17,052 nt of DNA, taken from contig CAYHFD010000019.1 of assembly GCA_964355855.1 (NCBI GenBank), forward strand, positions 1 to 17,052, read 5' to 3'. The translations under genes and the position numbers were made by a program. This DNA is from XYD1-FULL-44-32 sp964355855. Lineage in GTDB: Bacteria > Patescibacteriota > Minisyncoccia > Phycocordibacterales > XYD1-FULL-46-19. The notes below the pieces were generated by a model. The model saw only the letters and a program-made list of their open reading frames with translations. It made no database searches and was not told the DNA's origin. Positions 1 through 7,587 of this stretch are shown here, piece by piece. Every line of letters begins with the position of its first letter. Position 1 is the stretch's first letter.

Positions 1-266
1 AGGCGTGGTATGATAGCAATATACCTCGTCAGCTTGCTGCGAGGTAGTTAATTCTTCCGTACTAAATTTTCAATTATTTGCATTCTCTACCTATCCACAT
101 ACCATTATTTCGTTATTCTGTACGGTCGTATAAGATAAAGAGGTAGGGTTAGAATTAGATTAGAGGTTTAGGGTAGAAAGTAGTGTGGGGTGTTTATAGA
201 CGTACTGCTATTGGGGTGATAGAGTTTAAGATATAGAAATTAATAGGACAGTCTAAATATTTATAT
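1..266. other. Gene-free leader region with one strong hairpin
   Basis: No convincing coding region is visible here. The only clear structure is a hairpin at 22-46: TACCTCG (22-28) pairs with CGAGGTA (40-46), and CAGC (30-33) pairs with GCTG (36-39) around a 2-nt loop, leaving one bulged T. It could be the terminator of a gene lying to the left, although the T-run after it is poor. The stretch at about 140-200 is rich in G, T and A with many GGTTTA/TTAGA-like words, without a regular repeat unit. No tRNA or known riboswitch was recognised. Confidence 0.5.
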
Positions 267-818
267 ATGAACACCAAATTAATTCTCAAGTGGGCGCTTG
301 TGCTTTCGATAGTGGTAGTGTTAAATTTATTTTTCAATTTTGCTATTGACACTGTCTATGATGCACCAAAATATGAAGACTTTTGTATGAATGGTGATAG
401 TCAGGTGATTGTTAGTCCACAAAACCAAGCCCAATGTGTGGCTCGTGGGGGACAGTGGTCAGAAAAAAGTGACCAGTTTGTGCCCCAGCCAGCTGGGTTG
501 ACTCAGGCTCAAAAACCAATTGGTTGGTGTGATGTAGATTTTACCTGTCGGAAAGAATACGAAGTAGCCAGAGAACTTTATAATCGAAATGTTTTCATTG
601 CTTTGGTAATACTTGGGCTTGCTTCACTGGCGATTGGGCTTTTTGTTTCGGTCACCGGTAGTGCGGTTTCCCTAGGCCTTTCTCTGGGTGGTTTACTATC
701 GTTTGTAGTTGCCTCAATTCGTTTTTGGTCAGATATGGACGAATATTTACGGGTGATTGTTCTTGGACTTGCTCTTATCCTTCTCATTTGGGTGGGGATT
801 AAAAAGTTTAAGGAATAG
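267..818 (+). CDS. Four-helix membrane protein with a cysteine-containing outer loop, function unknown
   Basis: I do not recognise a named family. The 183-residue protein has an N-terminal hydrophobic segment (about residues 8-29, an uncleaved anchor or signal), then a polar loop of about 75 residues with four cysteines (C40, C57, C88, C94), then three closely packed hydrophobic segments (about 108-128, 132-152, 161-178) and a short basic tail. The four loop cysteines suggest two disulfides if the loop is outside the cell, which is inference. The motif CVARGGQW in the loop is of a kind I associate with CPR surface or membrane proteins. There is no SD before the ATG; upstream is AT-rich. It is followed by a nested inverted-repeat element and a terminator, so it is probably transcribed apart from leuS. 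Confidence 0.75.
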   Translation: MNTKLILKWALVLSIVVVLNLFFNFAIDTVYDAPKYEDFCMNGDSQVIVSPQNQAQCVARGGQWSEKSDQFVPQPAGLTQAQKPIGWCDVDFTCRKEYEVARELYNRNVFIALVILGLASLAIGLFVSVTGSAVSLGLSLGGLLSFVVASIRFWSDMDEYLRVIVLGLALILLIWVGIKKFKE

Positions 819-826
819 AGAGGTCC

Positions 827-963
827 AGATTTGTATTAACATTCTGGAGAGCACACATAATTTTCTGCTGAAAATTTGCTCCCTGCCCGCTCGTGCCTTG
901 CATGGCAGGCGGGTGCTCGGCCCGTCGGCCTGTGCAAGGCTTCCAAAATGTTAATTCAAATCT
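827..963. repeat. 137-bp nested inverted-repeat element (possible MITE or palindromic intergenic repeat)
   Basis: The ends form a 22-bp inverted repeat with two mismatches: 827-848 against 942-963 (AGATTTG/CAAATCT, ATTAACATT/AATGTTAAT and TGGA/TCCA match). Inside are further hairpins: AATTTTC (859-865)/GAAAATT (870-876) enclosed by GAGCA (849-853)/TGCTC (877-881), and GCCTTGCA (895-902)/TGCAAGGC (933-940) continuing as CAGGC (906-910)/GCCTG (928-932). The GC-rich core differs sharply from the AT-rich ends. It starts nine bases after the stop of the membrane protein gene. The shape fits a small non-autonomous mobile element or a multi-stem RNA; no target-site duplication is obvious. Confidence 0.6.
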
Positions 964-979
964 TTAAGAAAGTTGGAAG

Positions 980-1019
980 ATGCAAAACCGCCCGTGCATA
1001 CGCACGGGCGGTTTTGCAT
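980..1019. terminator. Strong bidirectional rho-independent terminator
   Basis: There is an 18-bp perfect stem, 980-997 with 1002-1019, with a 4-nt loop (ATAC) and a GC-rich middle (CCGCCCGTGC). A T-run follows on the + strand and an A-run precedes it, so it can act in both directions. It separates the upstream membrane protein gene from leuS. Confidence 0.9.
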
Positions 1020-1061
1020 TTTTATACTAATGTTGTATAGTAAATGACATTGAATTTACTT

Positions 1062-4000
1062 ATGAAATCTTACAATCACCAGAAAATCGAAAGCAAATGG
1101 CAGAAAAAGTGGCAGACGGAAAATTTGTATACAACTAAAGATTCTTCTAAAAAAACAAAGTTCTATTGTTTGGATATGTTTCCGTATCCATCGGGTGAGG
1201 GTCTGCATGTTGGTCACCCTAAGGGCTATATTGCGACCGATATCTATAGTCGGTATATGCGGATGCGCGGTTTTAATGTTTTGCACCCGATGGGTTGGGA
1301 CGCGTTTGGTTTGCCAGCGGAAAATTATGCTATTAAACACAAAGTTCACCCAAAAATTTCTACCGCCAAAAATATAAAACACTACAAGGAGCAACTGCAG
1401 ATGCTGGGCCTGTCTTATGATTGGGGTCGTGAAATAGATACGACTGACCCCACCTACTATAAATGGACGCAGTGGATTTTCTTACAAATGTTTAAAAAAG
1501 GTTTGGCTTACGAATCATACGAGCCGATAAACTGGTGCCCATCCTGTCAGACTGGCCTGGCGAACGAAGACTTGGAAGACGGCAAATGTGAACGCTGTGG
1601 CTCGGAAATCGAGAAAAAGCCAATGCGCCAGTGGGTGTTGCGCATTACCGACTACGCCGACCGCCTCCTAAAAGACCTTGGCCCACTGGATTGGCCGGAG
1701 TCAATTAAGCAATCACAGCGCAATTGGATCGGCCGAAGTGAAGGAGCTCTTATAAAATTCGAAATCCGAAATTCGAAATCCGAAACAAATTCAAAATCTC
1801 AAATACCAAACGAAGTCGAAGTATTTACAACACGGCCCGACACTATTTTTGGGGCGACTTTTATTGCCGTTTCACCCGAACAAGCCAATAAATGGCTAGA
1901 AAATGGCTGGGTGACAGATAAATTAGTTATAAAATATATTGAAAAAATACTAAAAGATAGAGCTAAGAGAACATTTAAAGACGACCCAGAAAAAACTGGG
2001 ATAAATAGCGGTCTTAAAGCTATTAATCCCGCTAATCATGAAGAAATTCCAGTTTGGATTACTAATTATGTTTTAGGCGATGTCGGTACCGGCGCTATTA
2101 TGGCCGTCCCAGCTCATGACGAGCGAGATTTGGAATTTGCCACCAAGTATCATCTTCCAGTACGTTCAGTTATTGAGCCAATTTTTGTCCAAAAAACAGA
2201 CCCCGGGGCAGTGCATTGGGACCAGCCGTTTGTTGAAAGAGAAGCAATTACGGCGATTGTGAAGCACTGGTCAGAAGACAAATACATTGGTCTCAAATGG
2301 AAGGAGGTAGATTGGGATACCCTGATAACTGGTGGGGTGGAATCTGGCCAGACACCAGAAGAAGCCGCCCTGACTGAAATTCGCGAAGAAACAGGTTATC
2401 AAAATCTTAAATTGGTAAAAATACTTCCGCGGACTCACGCCAAGTTTTTTCATGTACCGAAGAACCATAATCGGTTTGCTCATTTTCACGTTTTATATTT
2501 TGAACTCAAAAATGGAACAACAAAAGATACATCGATCGAAGAAAAGAAAATACACGATGTTAAATGGCTGACTAAAAAAGAGATGGAAAGTTTCCGTCTG
2601 CCCGAATCACACCGCTATGCTTGGAAATTTCTGATTGACGGACAGGCGTTCTATTCCGGAGAAGGAATCGTCTGCAACTCAGGTAAATTTGATGGGCTTA
2701 GTAGTGACGAGGCGAAAAAAGCCATTACCGAGGCTGTTGGTGGCACTTGGACCTCAAATTATAAACTCAAGGACTGGGTCTTCTCCCGTCAGCGGTACTG
2801 GGGGGAACCAATACCCATCATTTACTGCCGTAACTGTTGGGAAGCACAAAATACGAAGCACGAAATTCGAAGGGATTTAAAACTCCGAGAAAATATAGAT
2901 TGGACAACGATTGGGGGAAAAGAATATATGATTGTGCCCGTGCCCGAAAAAGATTTGCCCGTCGAACTACCAAAAGTAAAAAGTTATGCCCCCACTGGTA
3001 CGGGCGAATCACCACTCGCCGATATTAAAAGCTGGGTCAATACCAAATGCCCGACCTGCAATGGTCCAGCTAAAAGAGAGACGAATACTATGCCCCAATG
3101 GGCGGGCTCGTCTTGGTACTATTTGCGTTATATTGATCCAAAAAACAAAAAAGTTTTAGTTGACCCGAAGAAGGAAAAGTATTGGATGGGCGCCGGCTTA
3201 CCTCACCGGCTTGTCCGCCAAAGTTTTAACGGAGGCGGGAGTGGTGACGAAGGTGGGGTCGACCTCTATGTTGGTGGGACTGAACATGCAACCCGTCATC
3301 TTATTTATGCCCGTTTTTGGCATAAGTTTTTATACGATATTGGTGTGGTCTCAACCAGTGAACCGTTTAAGCGTTTTGGTAAAAGCCTGGGCTTAGTTTT
3401 AGGTGAAGACGGTCGCAAGATGAGCAAGCGTTGGGGCAATGTTGTTAATCCCGACGATGTTATTGCAACCTATGGCGCGGACACCATGCGTCTGTACGAA
3501 ATGTTTATGGGGCCATTTGACCAAGAAATTGCTTGGAATACTAAAAGTATGATTGGGAGCAGGAGATTTTTAGAAAAAGTTTGGCGTCTCGCCGCTAAAC
3601 TTGAGCAGCAAACTATTCCGGCGGTCGAGACCGAAATTCATAAGACAATTAAAAAAGTCGGGGAGGATATTGAGAACTTTAATTTTAACACCGCCGTCTC
3701 TAGTCTGATGATTTTGGTTAATAGTTTAGAAAAAGGTGAGGTCATTGGCCGGGAGGATTTTAAAGTTTTACTTTTACTCCTGACTCCTTTTGCCCCCCAC
3801 TTGACGGAAGAATTATGGCAAAACCTTAAATTGGGCCCAGGGTCTATTCATCAAGCCACTTGGCCTAAATACAATGAAACTAAATTGGTAAACGCCACCG
3901 TGAAAATTGTGCTTCAGGTCAATGGTAAAGTGAGGGGTGGTTTAACTATCAAAAGTGGTTCTAGCGAAGCCGAAATAATGACCGCCGCCAAAGTCAATGA

Positions 4001-4082
4001 AAAAGTAGCTGGTTATCTGGCGGGACGAGAGGTAAAAAGAGTGGTATTTATCCCCAATAAACTGGTCAATTTTGTGTTGTAA
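1062..4082 (+). CDS. leuS: Leucyl-tRNA synthetase with a Nudix domain inserted in the editing domain
   Basis: Class Ia enzyme that charges tRNA-Leu with leucine in the cytoplasm and hydrolyses mischarged tRNA in its CP1 domain. Visible are the HIGH motif as HVGH (residues 49-52), a zinc knuckle (C159, C162 and a second CxxC), the editing motifs TTRPDTIFGATF and GTGAIMAVPAHDERD, VFSRQRYWGEPIP, a second CxxC pair split by an insert, KMSKR (786-790), an anticodon-binding domain and the C-terminal domain. At 1006 residues it exceeds the usual ~800-880. The excess is a Nudix domain (about residues 374-530) and three shorter insertions (near 1755-1815, 2848-2930 and 3189-3256). Catalytic and editing motifs look intact. 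I chose the ATG at 1062 (MKSYNHQKIE) because it matches the family's N-terminus; an in-frame ATG at 1044 would add six residues. Neither has an SD. TATACT (1023-1028) or TATAGT (1035-1040) may be a -10. Confidence 0.95.
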   Translation: MKSYNHQKIESKWQKKWQTENLYTTKDSSKKTKFYCLDMFPYPSGEGLHVGHPKGYIATDIYSRYMRMRGFNVLHPMGWDAFGLPAENYAIKHKVHPKISTAKNIKHYKEQLQMLGLSYDWGREIDTTDPTYYKWTQWIFLQMFKKGLAYESYEPINWCPSCQTGLANEDLEDGKCERCGSEIEKKPMRQWVLRITDYADRLLKDLGPLDWPESIKQSQRNWIGRSEGALIKFEIRNSKSETNSKSQIPNEVEVFTTRPDTIFGATFIAVSPEQANKWLENGWVTDKLVIKYIEKILKDRAKRTFKDDPEKTGINSGLKAINPANHEEIPVWITNYVLGDVGTGAIMAVPAHDERDLEFATKYHLPVRSVIEPIFVQKTDPGAVHWDQPFVEREAITAIVKHWSEDKYIGLKWKEVDWDTLITGGVESGQTPEEAALTEIREETGYQNLKLVKILPRTHAKFFHVPKNHNRFAHFHVLYFELKNGTTKDTSIEEKKIHDVKWLTKKEMESFRLPESHRYAWKFLIDGQAFYSGEGIVCNSGKFDGLSSDEAKKAITEAVGGTWTSNYKLKDWVFSRQRYWGEPIPIIYCRNCWEAQNTKHEIRRDLKLRENIDWTTIGGKEYMIVPVPEKDLPVELPKVKSYAPTGTGESPLADIKSWVNTKCPTCNGPAKRETNTMPQWAGSSWYYLRYIDPKNKKVLVDPKKEKYWMGAGLPHRLVRQSFNGGGSGDEGGVDLYVGGTEHATRHLIYARFWHKFLYDIGVVSTSEPFKRFGKSLGLVLGEDGRKMSKRWGNVVNPDDVIATYGADTMRLYEMFMGPFDQEIAWNTKSMIGSRRFLEKVWRLAAKLEQQTIPAVETEIHKTIKKVGEDIENFNFNTAVSSLMILVNSLEKGEVIGREDFKVLLLLLTPFAPHLTEELWQNLKLGPGSIHQATWPKYNETKLVNATVKIVLQVNGKVRGGLTIKSGSSEAEIMTAAKVNEKVAGYLAGREVKRVVFIPNKLVNFVL
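1755..1782 (+). repeat. Two perfect 14-bp tandem repeats inside leuS
   Basis: AAATTCGAAATCCG occurs at 1755-1768 and again at 1769-1782, followed by degenerate A-rich copies to about 1812. The stretch is translated in frame as a low-complexity, K/N/S-rich insertion just before the conserved VFTTRPDTIFG editing motif. Ordinary LeuRS lacks this segment. Similar AT-rich TTCGAAATCCGAAA repeats are, to my recollection, common as intergenic repeats in some uncultured-lineage genomes. Confidence 0.75.
2179..2648 (+). other. Nudix-domain insertion within the LeuRS CP1 editing domain
   Basis: About 155 codons are inserted between the editing-domain strand ending LPVRSVIEP and the resumption GEGIVCNSGKFDG, which are nearly adjacent in ordinary LeuRS. 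The insert carries a Nudix box at 2331-2399 (residues 424-446) including TPEEAAL and EIREETGY. The metal-binding glutamates (E..EE) are present. The consensus Gx5Ex7RExxEExG is altered at two places: the first Glu is Gln and the Arg is Thr. The flanking strands (FHVLYFEL and DVKWLTKKEM) fit a full Nudix fold. Substrate unknown. Whether the domain is active cannot be told from sequence alone. Confidence 0.85.
3203..3247 (+). repeat. Palindromic element inserted in frame in leuS
   Basis: TCACC (3203-3207) pairs with GGTGA (3243-3247), and CCGCC (3215-3219) pairs with GGCGG (3234-3238) around an AAAGTTTTAACGGA loop. The surrounding 3189-3256 is translated as about 23 residues (LPHRLVRQSFNGG and neighbours) lying between the conserved KEKYWM and VDLYVGGTEHA, which are contiguous in ordinary LeuRS. 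It resembles the small GC-rich hairpin repeats found between genes in Parcubacteria, here read through as protein. Confidence 0.65.
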
Positions 4083-4085
4083 TAC

Positions 4086-4113
4086 TTGCATATTGACATG
4101 AATTAGATATAAT
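4086..4113 (+). promoter_or_regulatory. Sigma-70-type promoter for the sigma4/HARE gene
   Basis: A consensus -10 TATAAT (4108-4113) lies 16 bp after TTGCAT (4086-4091). A TTGACA at 4093-4098 is too close to the -10 to be its partner. Transcription would start near 4120, leaving a leader of about 18 nt with no SD before the ATG at 4138. Confidence 0.65.
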
Positions 4114-4137
4114 GGTAGTAATAAATAATCAAATTTT

Positions 4138-5184
4138 ATGAAAAAGACCCAGGAAGTAATCACATTTAAACCAAAGGAGGTAACTAAACGGTTACTCTCT
4201 GTTTTGTCTGACCGGGCTCAAGATGTTGTAACCAAACGATATGGGTTGGGTAAAAACTCGACCCGCCTCACTTTGGAGGCCATCGGGTCTGAATATGCTA
4301 TTACCCGTGAACGGGTTCGCCAAATTGAAAATTTCTCTCTCAATGCTATTAAAAAATCAGAGGCTTATCAAGGGGTTGGTGGGATAATTTCCGAGATTAA
4401 GGATATTATGGAATCGCACGGTGGGATTGTTCATGAAGATGAATTTCTCAATGCTATCGCGACTGATAAAAGTTCACAGAATCATATTCATTTCCTTTTG
4501 GTTTTAGCTGATGCCTTTACTAAACTAAAAGAAGATGATGAATTTCATCATCGTTGGACCACTAATACTAAAATTGCTGATCAAGTAGAAAATTCTTTGC
4601 GTAAAGTATCTAGTAGTATTTCTGACAATGATTTAGTGTCGGAAAATGACCTCGTTGGTTCACTTTTAAAAGAGGTTAAAGATATTGCCGACAAAGCGGC
4701 CATGGATAATGATATTTTAGCCAAAAAGTGGTTGCGCATTTCTAAAATGCTAAATCAAAACCCACTAGGTGAGTGGGGATTAGCTAAATCACCAAATATT
4801 AAGATGCGTGGTATTCGTGACTATGCTTACTTAGTTTTGCGCCAGCATGGTTCACCAATGCATTTTGAAGAAGTGGCCAAAGGAATTCAAAAACTTTTTG
4901 GTAAAAATGCTCACCCGGCGACCTGTCACAATGAACTTATAAAAGATGAACGATTTGTCCTAGTTGGTCGTGGTCTGTACGCCTTGTCCGAGTGGGGTTA
5001 TTCACGTGGTGTAGTGCTTGATGTTATCCGAGCAATTCTAGACAAGGATGGTCCTTTGACCCGTGATGAAGTGGTTAGCCGCGTTCTAAAGGAAAGACAT
5101 GTCAAAGAAAACACTATTTTGGTCAATCTTCAAAACACAATCTATTTTAAAAAAGACTCTGCTGGTCGTTATACACTAATTTAG
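4138..5184 (+). CDS. Sigma-70 region 4 / HARE-HTH fusion transcription regulator
   Basis: A 348-residue protein with a sigma-70 region 4-type helix-turn-helix at the N-terminus (about residues 13-73, with RLTLEAIGSEYAITRERVRQ as the -35-recognising helices). It lacks sigma region 2, so it is not a full sigma factor. The middle is helical and acidic. About 222-285 reads as a HARE-HTH winged helix (AYLVLRQHGSPMHFEEVA ... GRGLYALSEWG), the fold shared with the RNA polymerase delta subunit, and 290-348 looks like a second winged helix (DVIRAILDKDGPLTRDEVV). This combination is typical of CPR genomes. A role at the RNA polymerase-promoter interface is an inference from the domains. It has its own promoter directly after leuS. 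Confidence 0.85.
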   Translation: MKKTQEVITFKPKEVTKRLLSVLSDRAQDVVTKRYGLGKNSTRLTLEAIGSEYAITRERVRQIENFSLNAIKKSEAYQGVGGIISEIKDIMESHGGIVHEDEFLNAIATDKSSQNHIHFLLVLADAFTKLKEDDEFHHRWTTNTKIADQVENSLRKVSSSISDNDLVSENDLVGSLLKEVKDIADKAAMDNDILAKKWLRISKMLNQNPLGEWGLAKSPNIKMRGIRDYAYLVLRQHGSPMHFEEVAKGIQKLFGKNAHPATCHNELIKDERFVLVGRGLYALSEWGYSRGVVLDVIRAILDKDGPLTRDEVVSRVLKERHVKENTILVNLQNTIYFKKDSAGRYTLI

Positions 5185-5222
5185 TTTTCGAAATAGAAAA
5201 TATCGGTTATCATTAGAGCATC

Positions 5223-6461
5223 ATGGATTTGTTCGATGCTTATCTTCTAGCTGTTAAAAATTTACTATTTGAAACCTTTGCTAGGACACCGGTTGTTCTT
5301 TGGTATATTTTGCCTCCTTTTCTTGGGTGGCTAGCTTGGAAAAACTGGATGCTCTATGTGCAGGCCTATTACATTAATAATTTGGAGTGGTTTTTGCTTG
5401 AAGTAAGAATACCACGCGAAGTGACCAAACCACCGCAGGCGATGGAAGTTTTATTGACCATTATGAATCAGACCAAAGACGGAACATTTTATGATCGCTG
5501 GTGGGAAGGTTTTGTCCGCTTTTGGTTTTCACTAGAAGTAGTTTCTTTTGGTGGGGAAATTCATTTTTATATTCGCACACCAAAGCAATTTAGAAATGTG
5601 GTTGAATCACAAATATATTCGCAATTTTCCCAAGCGGAAGTAAGTGAAGTACCTGATTACACCTTGTCCCTTTCTTTTGACCAACCGGGGAGCGATTGGG
5701 ATATGTGGGGTGCCAATTTTAAATTAGACAAGCCGGATCATTTTCCCATTAAAACCTATGTTGATTATGGCTTAGACAAGGAAATGGAGGAAGAAAATAA
5801 GGTTGACCCGCTGACCCCGGTTTTGGAACTTTTGGGTTCTATCACCCCCGGTGAACAAATTTGGATTCAAATTCCAATTATTGCCTCACGGGCCCGCTTT
5901 CATAAGCCAGGCACCTTATTTAAAAAAATTGACTGGAAGGATGCCGCCAAAACCGAACTGGACAAATTGCAAAAAAGAGATGTTCAGACCAAAGAAGGGG
6001 AATTTAATATGGGAAAATTTAGTCAAACCCCAATTGAAAAATTAACGGCCGATGCTATCGCGCGGAGTCTGACAAAGGTTGGTTTTGACTGTGGTTATCG
6101 GGTAATTTATTTAGCTAAAAAAGATAAAATAAACGGGGGAATTATTGGTGGTATTATTGGTACGACCAAGCAATATAATTCACCACATCTTAATAGCTTT
6201 AAACTAGATAAAAAGGTTGGTTTTGAATATCCCTGGCAGGATATAACCGGCCGACGTACCGAAAAAATTAAACATGAACTTTTTGATGCCTATCGCAAGC
6301 GGTCATATTTTTTTACACCATACAAAGAAGATCACCCTTTTGTTTTAACTACCGAGGAGTTGGCCACTATATTTAGATTTCCTGGTCTGGTGGCTGCTAC
6401 CCCAACTCTTGGCCGGATTGAATCTAAACGAGCCGAGCCACCATCCAATCTGCCAATATAA
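5223..6461 (+). CDS. CPR membrane protein resembling the non-ATPase part of a type IV secretion/conjugation protein
   Basis: The 412-residue protein has a hydrophobic segment at about 23-45 (VVLWYILPPFLGWLAWKNW), then a large soluble region with LLEVRIPREVTKPP, a WFSLEVVSFGGEIHFYIRTP strand pair and a Q-I-Y-S-Q-F motif. It ends with LTTEELATIFRFPG and an ESKRAEPPSNLP tail. From memory this matches the DUF8128-like region found in CPR proteins, often beside or fused to a VirD4/TraG-type ATPase; the family name is uncertain. No Walker motif is present and no ATPase gene follows. It is separated by only 17 bp from mltG and is probably cotranscribed with it, which suggests a cell-envelope role. 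No SD is seen at the ATG. Confidence 0.7.
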   Translation: MDLFDAYLLAVKNLLFETFARTPVVLWYILPPFLGWLAWKNWMLYVQAYYINNLEWFLLEVRIPREVTKPPQAMEVLLTIMNQTKDGTFYDRWWEGFVRFWFSLEVVSFGGEIHFYIRTPKQFRNVVESQIYSQFSQAEVSEVPDYTLSLSFDQPGSDWDMWGANFKLDKPDHFPIKTYVDYGLDKEMEEENKVDPLTPVLELLGSITPGEQIWIQIPIIASRARFHKPGTLFKKIDWKDAAKTELDKLQKRDVQTKEGEFNMGKFSQTPIEKLTADAIARSLTKVGFDCGYRVIYLAKKDKINGGIIGGIIGTTKQYNSPHLNSFKLDKKVGFEYPWQDITGRRTEKIKHELFDAYRKRSYFFTPYKEDHPFVLTTEELATIFRFPGLVAATPTLGRIESKRAEPPSNLPI

Positions 6462-6478
6462 TTATCTAAAATTTATTT

Positions 6479-7531
6479 ATGGAAACTGAAGAAAATAATA
6501 TTCCAACCAAAGAACCCCAAAGCTTTATGACGGCTTTTGATAAAAAAAGTCGCTTTTTGTTATCTAAAAAAATTCCTCATCATATAAATTGGGCTATTGC
6601 CGTACTGGTGATTTTGATCGTTATAATTTTTTCGATTTATTTGGCCTATTTTCACCCACCAAAAGATTTTCCAACCAAAGATTTTATAAAAATAGAAGAA
6701 GGACAAACGGTAGAGCAGGTGGCAATTTTTCTTAAGGAAAATAAAGTAATTAAATCTGTTTCGGCTATGAAGGTTTTGTATAAAATTGGTCTGGCGCGAA
6801 GTCAAAATACAGTGATCGCTGGTGACTATTTTTTTGAATCGCGATTGCCGGTCTGGAGTATTGTCTGGCGTATATCAGGCGGAAATTATGGCGTAGAACA
6901 CATAAAGGTTACTATCCCCGAGGGTTTATCGTTGGTACAGATGGGCAAGTTGTTCGAATTGAAATTGCCCGAATTTAACCGTAGTCGCTACACCCTAATC
7001 ACTAGAGGTTTAGAGGGTTTTCTGTTTCCTGATACCTATTTTTTTACCCCTTCAGCTAATGAAGATTTGATCGTGGAGGAAATGAGAGAAAACTTTGAAG
7101 AAAAAATAGACCCTCTGCGCGAGGACATTGCCATATCGGGTAGATCGGTCGAAGAAATTGTGACTATGGCTTCGATTGTTGAAAAAGAGACGATTACCGA
7201 TGAATCGAAATATATTGTATCTGGTATCCTTTGGAAAAGAATTGATAACGGGATGAAGTTACAAGTTGATGCTGTATTTCCCTACATTTTTGGTAAAAAT
7301 ACTTTTGATTTAACAAAGAAGGATTTACAGTTTGATTCGCCCTACAACACCTACCGCTACGAAGGGCTTCCGCCTGGCCCAATTGCCAGTCCAGGTTTTG
7401 AAGCCATCCGGGCTTCGTTGTACCCCGAGGAAACACCCTATTGGTTCTATCTATCCGACCGCCGTAGTCAAATGCACTATGGTCGAACCTATGAAGAACA
7501 CTTAAAGTTTCGTAACCAATATTTACGCTAA
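6479..7531 (+). CDS. mltG: Endolytic peptidoglycan transglycosylase MltG (YceG-like)
   Basis: MltG is an inner-membrane lytic transglycosylase that cuts nascent glycan strands and sets their length. The 350-residue protein has a cytoplasmic N-terminus, one membrane helix (about 37-57) and an outer domain with a LysM-like part (about 68-135). The YceG domain shows EGFLFPDTYFF (179-189), ASIVEKET (231-238, with the catalytic glutamate), LQVDAVFPYIFG (261-272) and YRYEGLPPGPIASPG (292-306), all family hallmarks. The length is normal. It closely follows the preceding membrane-protein gene without room for a promoter. Confidence 0.95.
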   Translation: METEENNIPTKEPQSFMTAFDKKSRFLLSKKIPHHINWAIAVLVILIVIIFSIYLAYFHPPKDFPTKDFIKIEEGQTVEQVAIFLKENKVIKSVSAMKVLYKIGLARSQNTVIAGDYFFESRLPVWSIVWRISGGNYGVEHIKVTIPEGLSLVQMGKLFELKLPEFNRSRYTLITRGLEGFLFPDTYFFTPSANEDLIVEEMRENFEEKIDPLREDIAISGRSVEEIVTMASIVEKETITDESKYIVSGILWKRIDNGMKLQVDAVFPYIFGKNTFDLTKKDLQFDSPYNTYRYEGLPPGPIASPGFEAIRASLYPEETPYWFYLSDRRSQMHYGRTYEEHLKFRNQYLR

Positions 7532-7548
7532 ATCAGCTAGATTTTTTG

Positions 7549-7557
7549 TGCTATAAT
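7549..7557 (+). promoter_or_regulatory. Extended -10 promoter for the exonuclease gene
   Basis: TG-n-TATAAT: TG at 7549-7550 and TATAAT at 7552-7557. No good -35 is seen, as expected for an extended -10 promoter. Transcription from about 7563 would give a leader of about 145 nt that contains the long stem and the 17-codon upstream ORF. Confidence 0.65.
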
Positions 7558-7587
7558 CAACGACATTATCACTAGATATTTTGGGGG

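Noticed and set aside
90..98. CTATCCACA, close to a DnaA box
   Set aside because: One mismatch from consensus and isolated; chance is sufficient.
1044..1061. Earlier ATG for leuS
   Set aside because: Adds six residues not matching the usual LeuRS start; kept only as an alternative.
7530..7544. Weak terminator after mltG (AAATC/GATTT with T-run)
   Set aside because: Only a 5-bp AT-rich stem; too weak to call.
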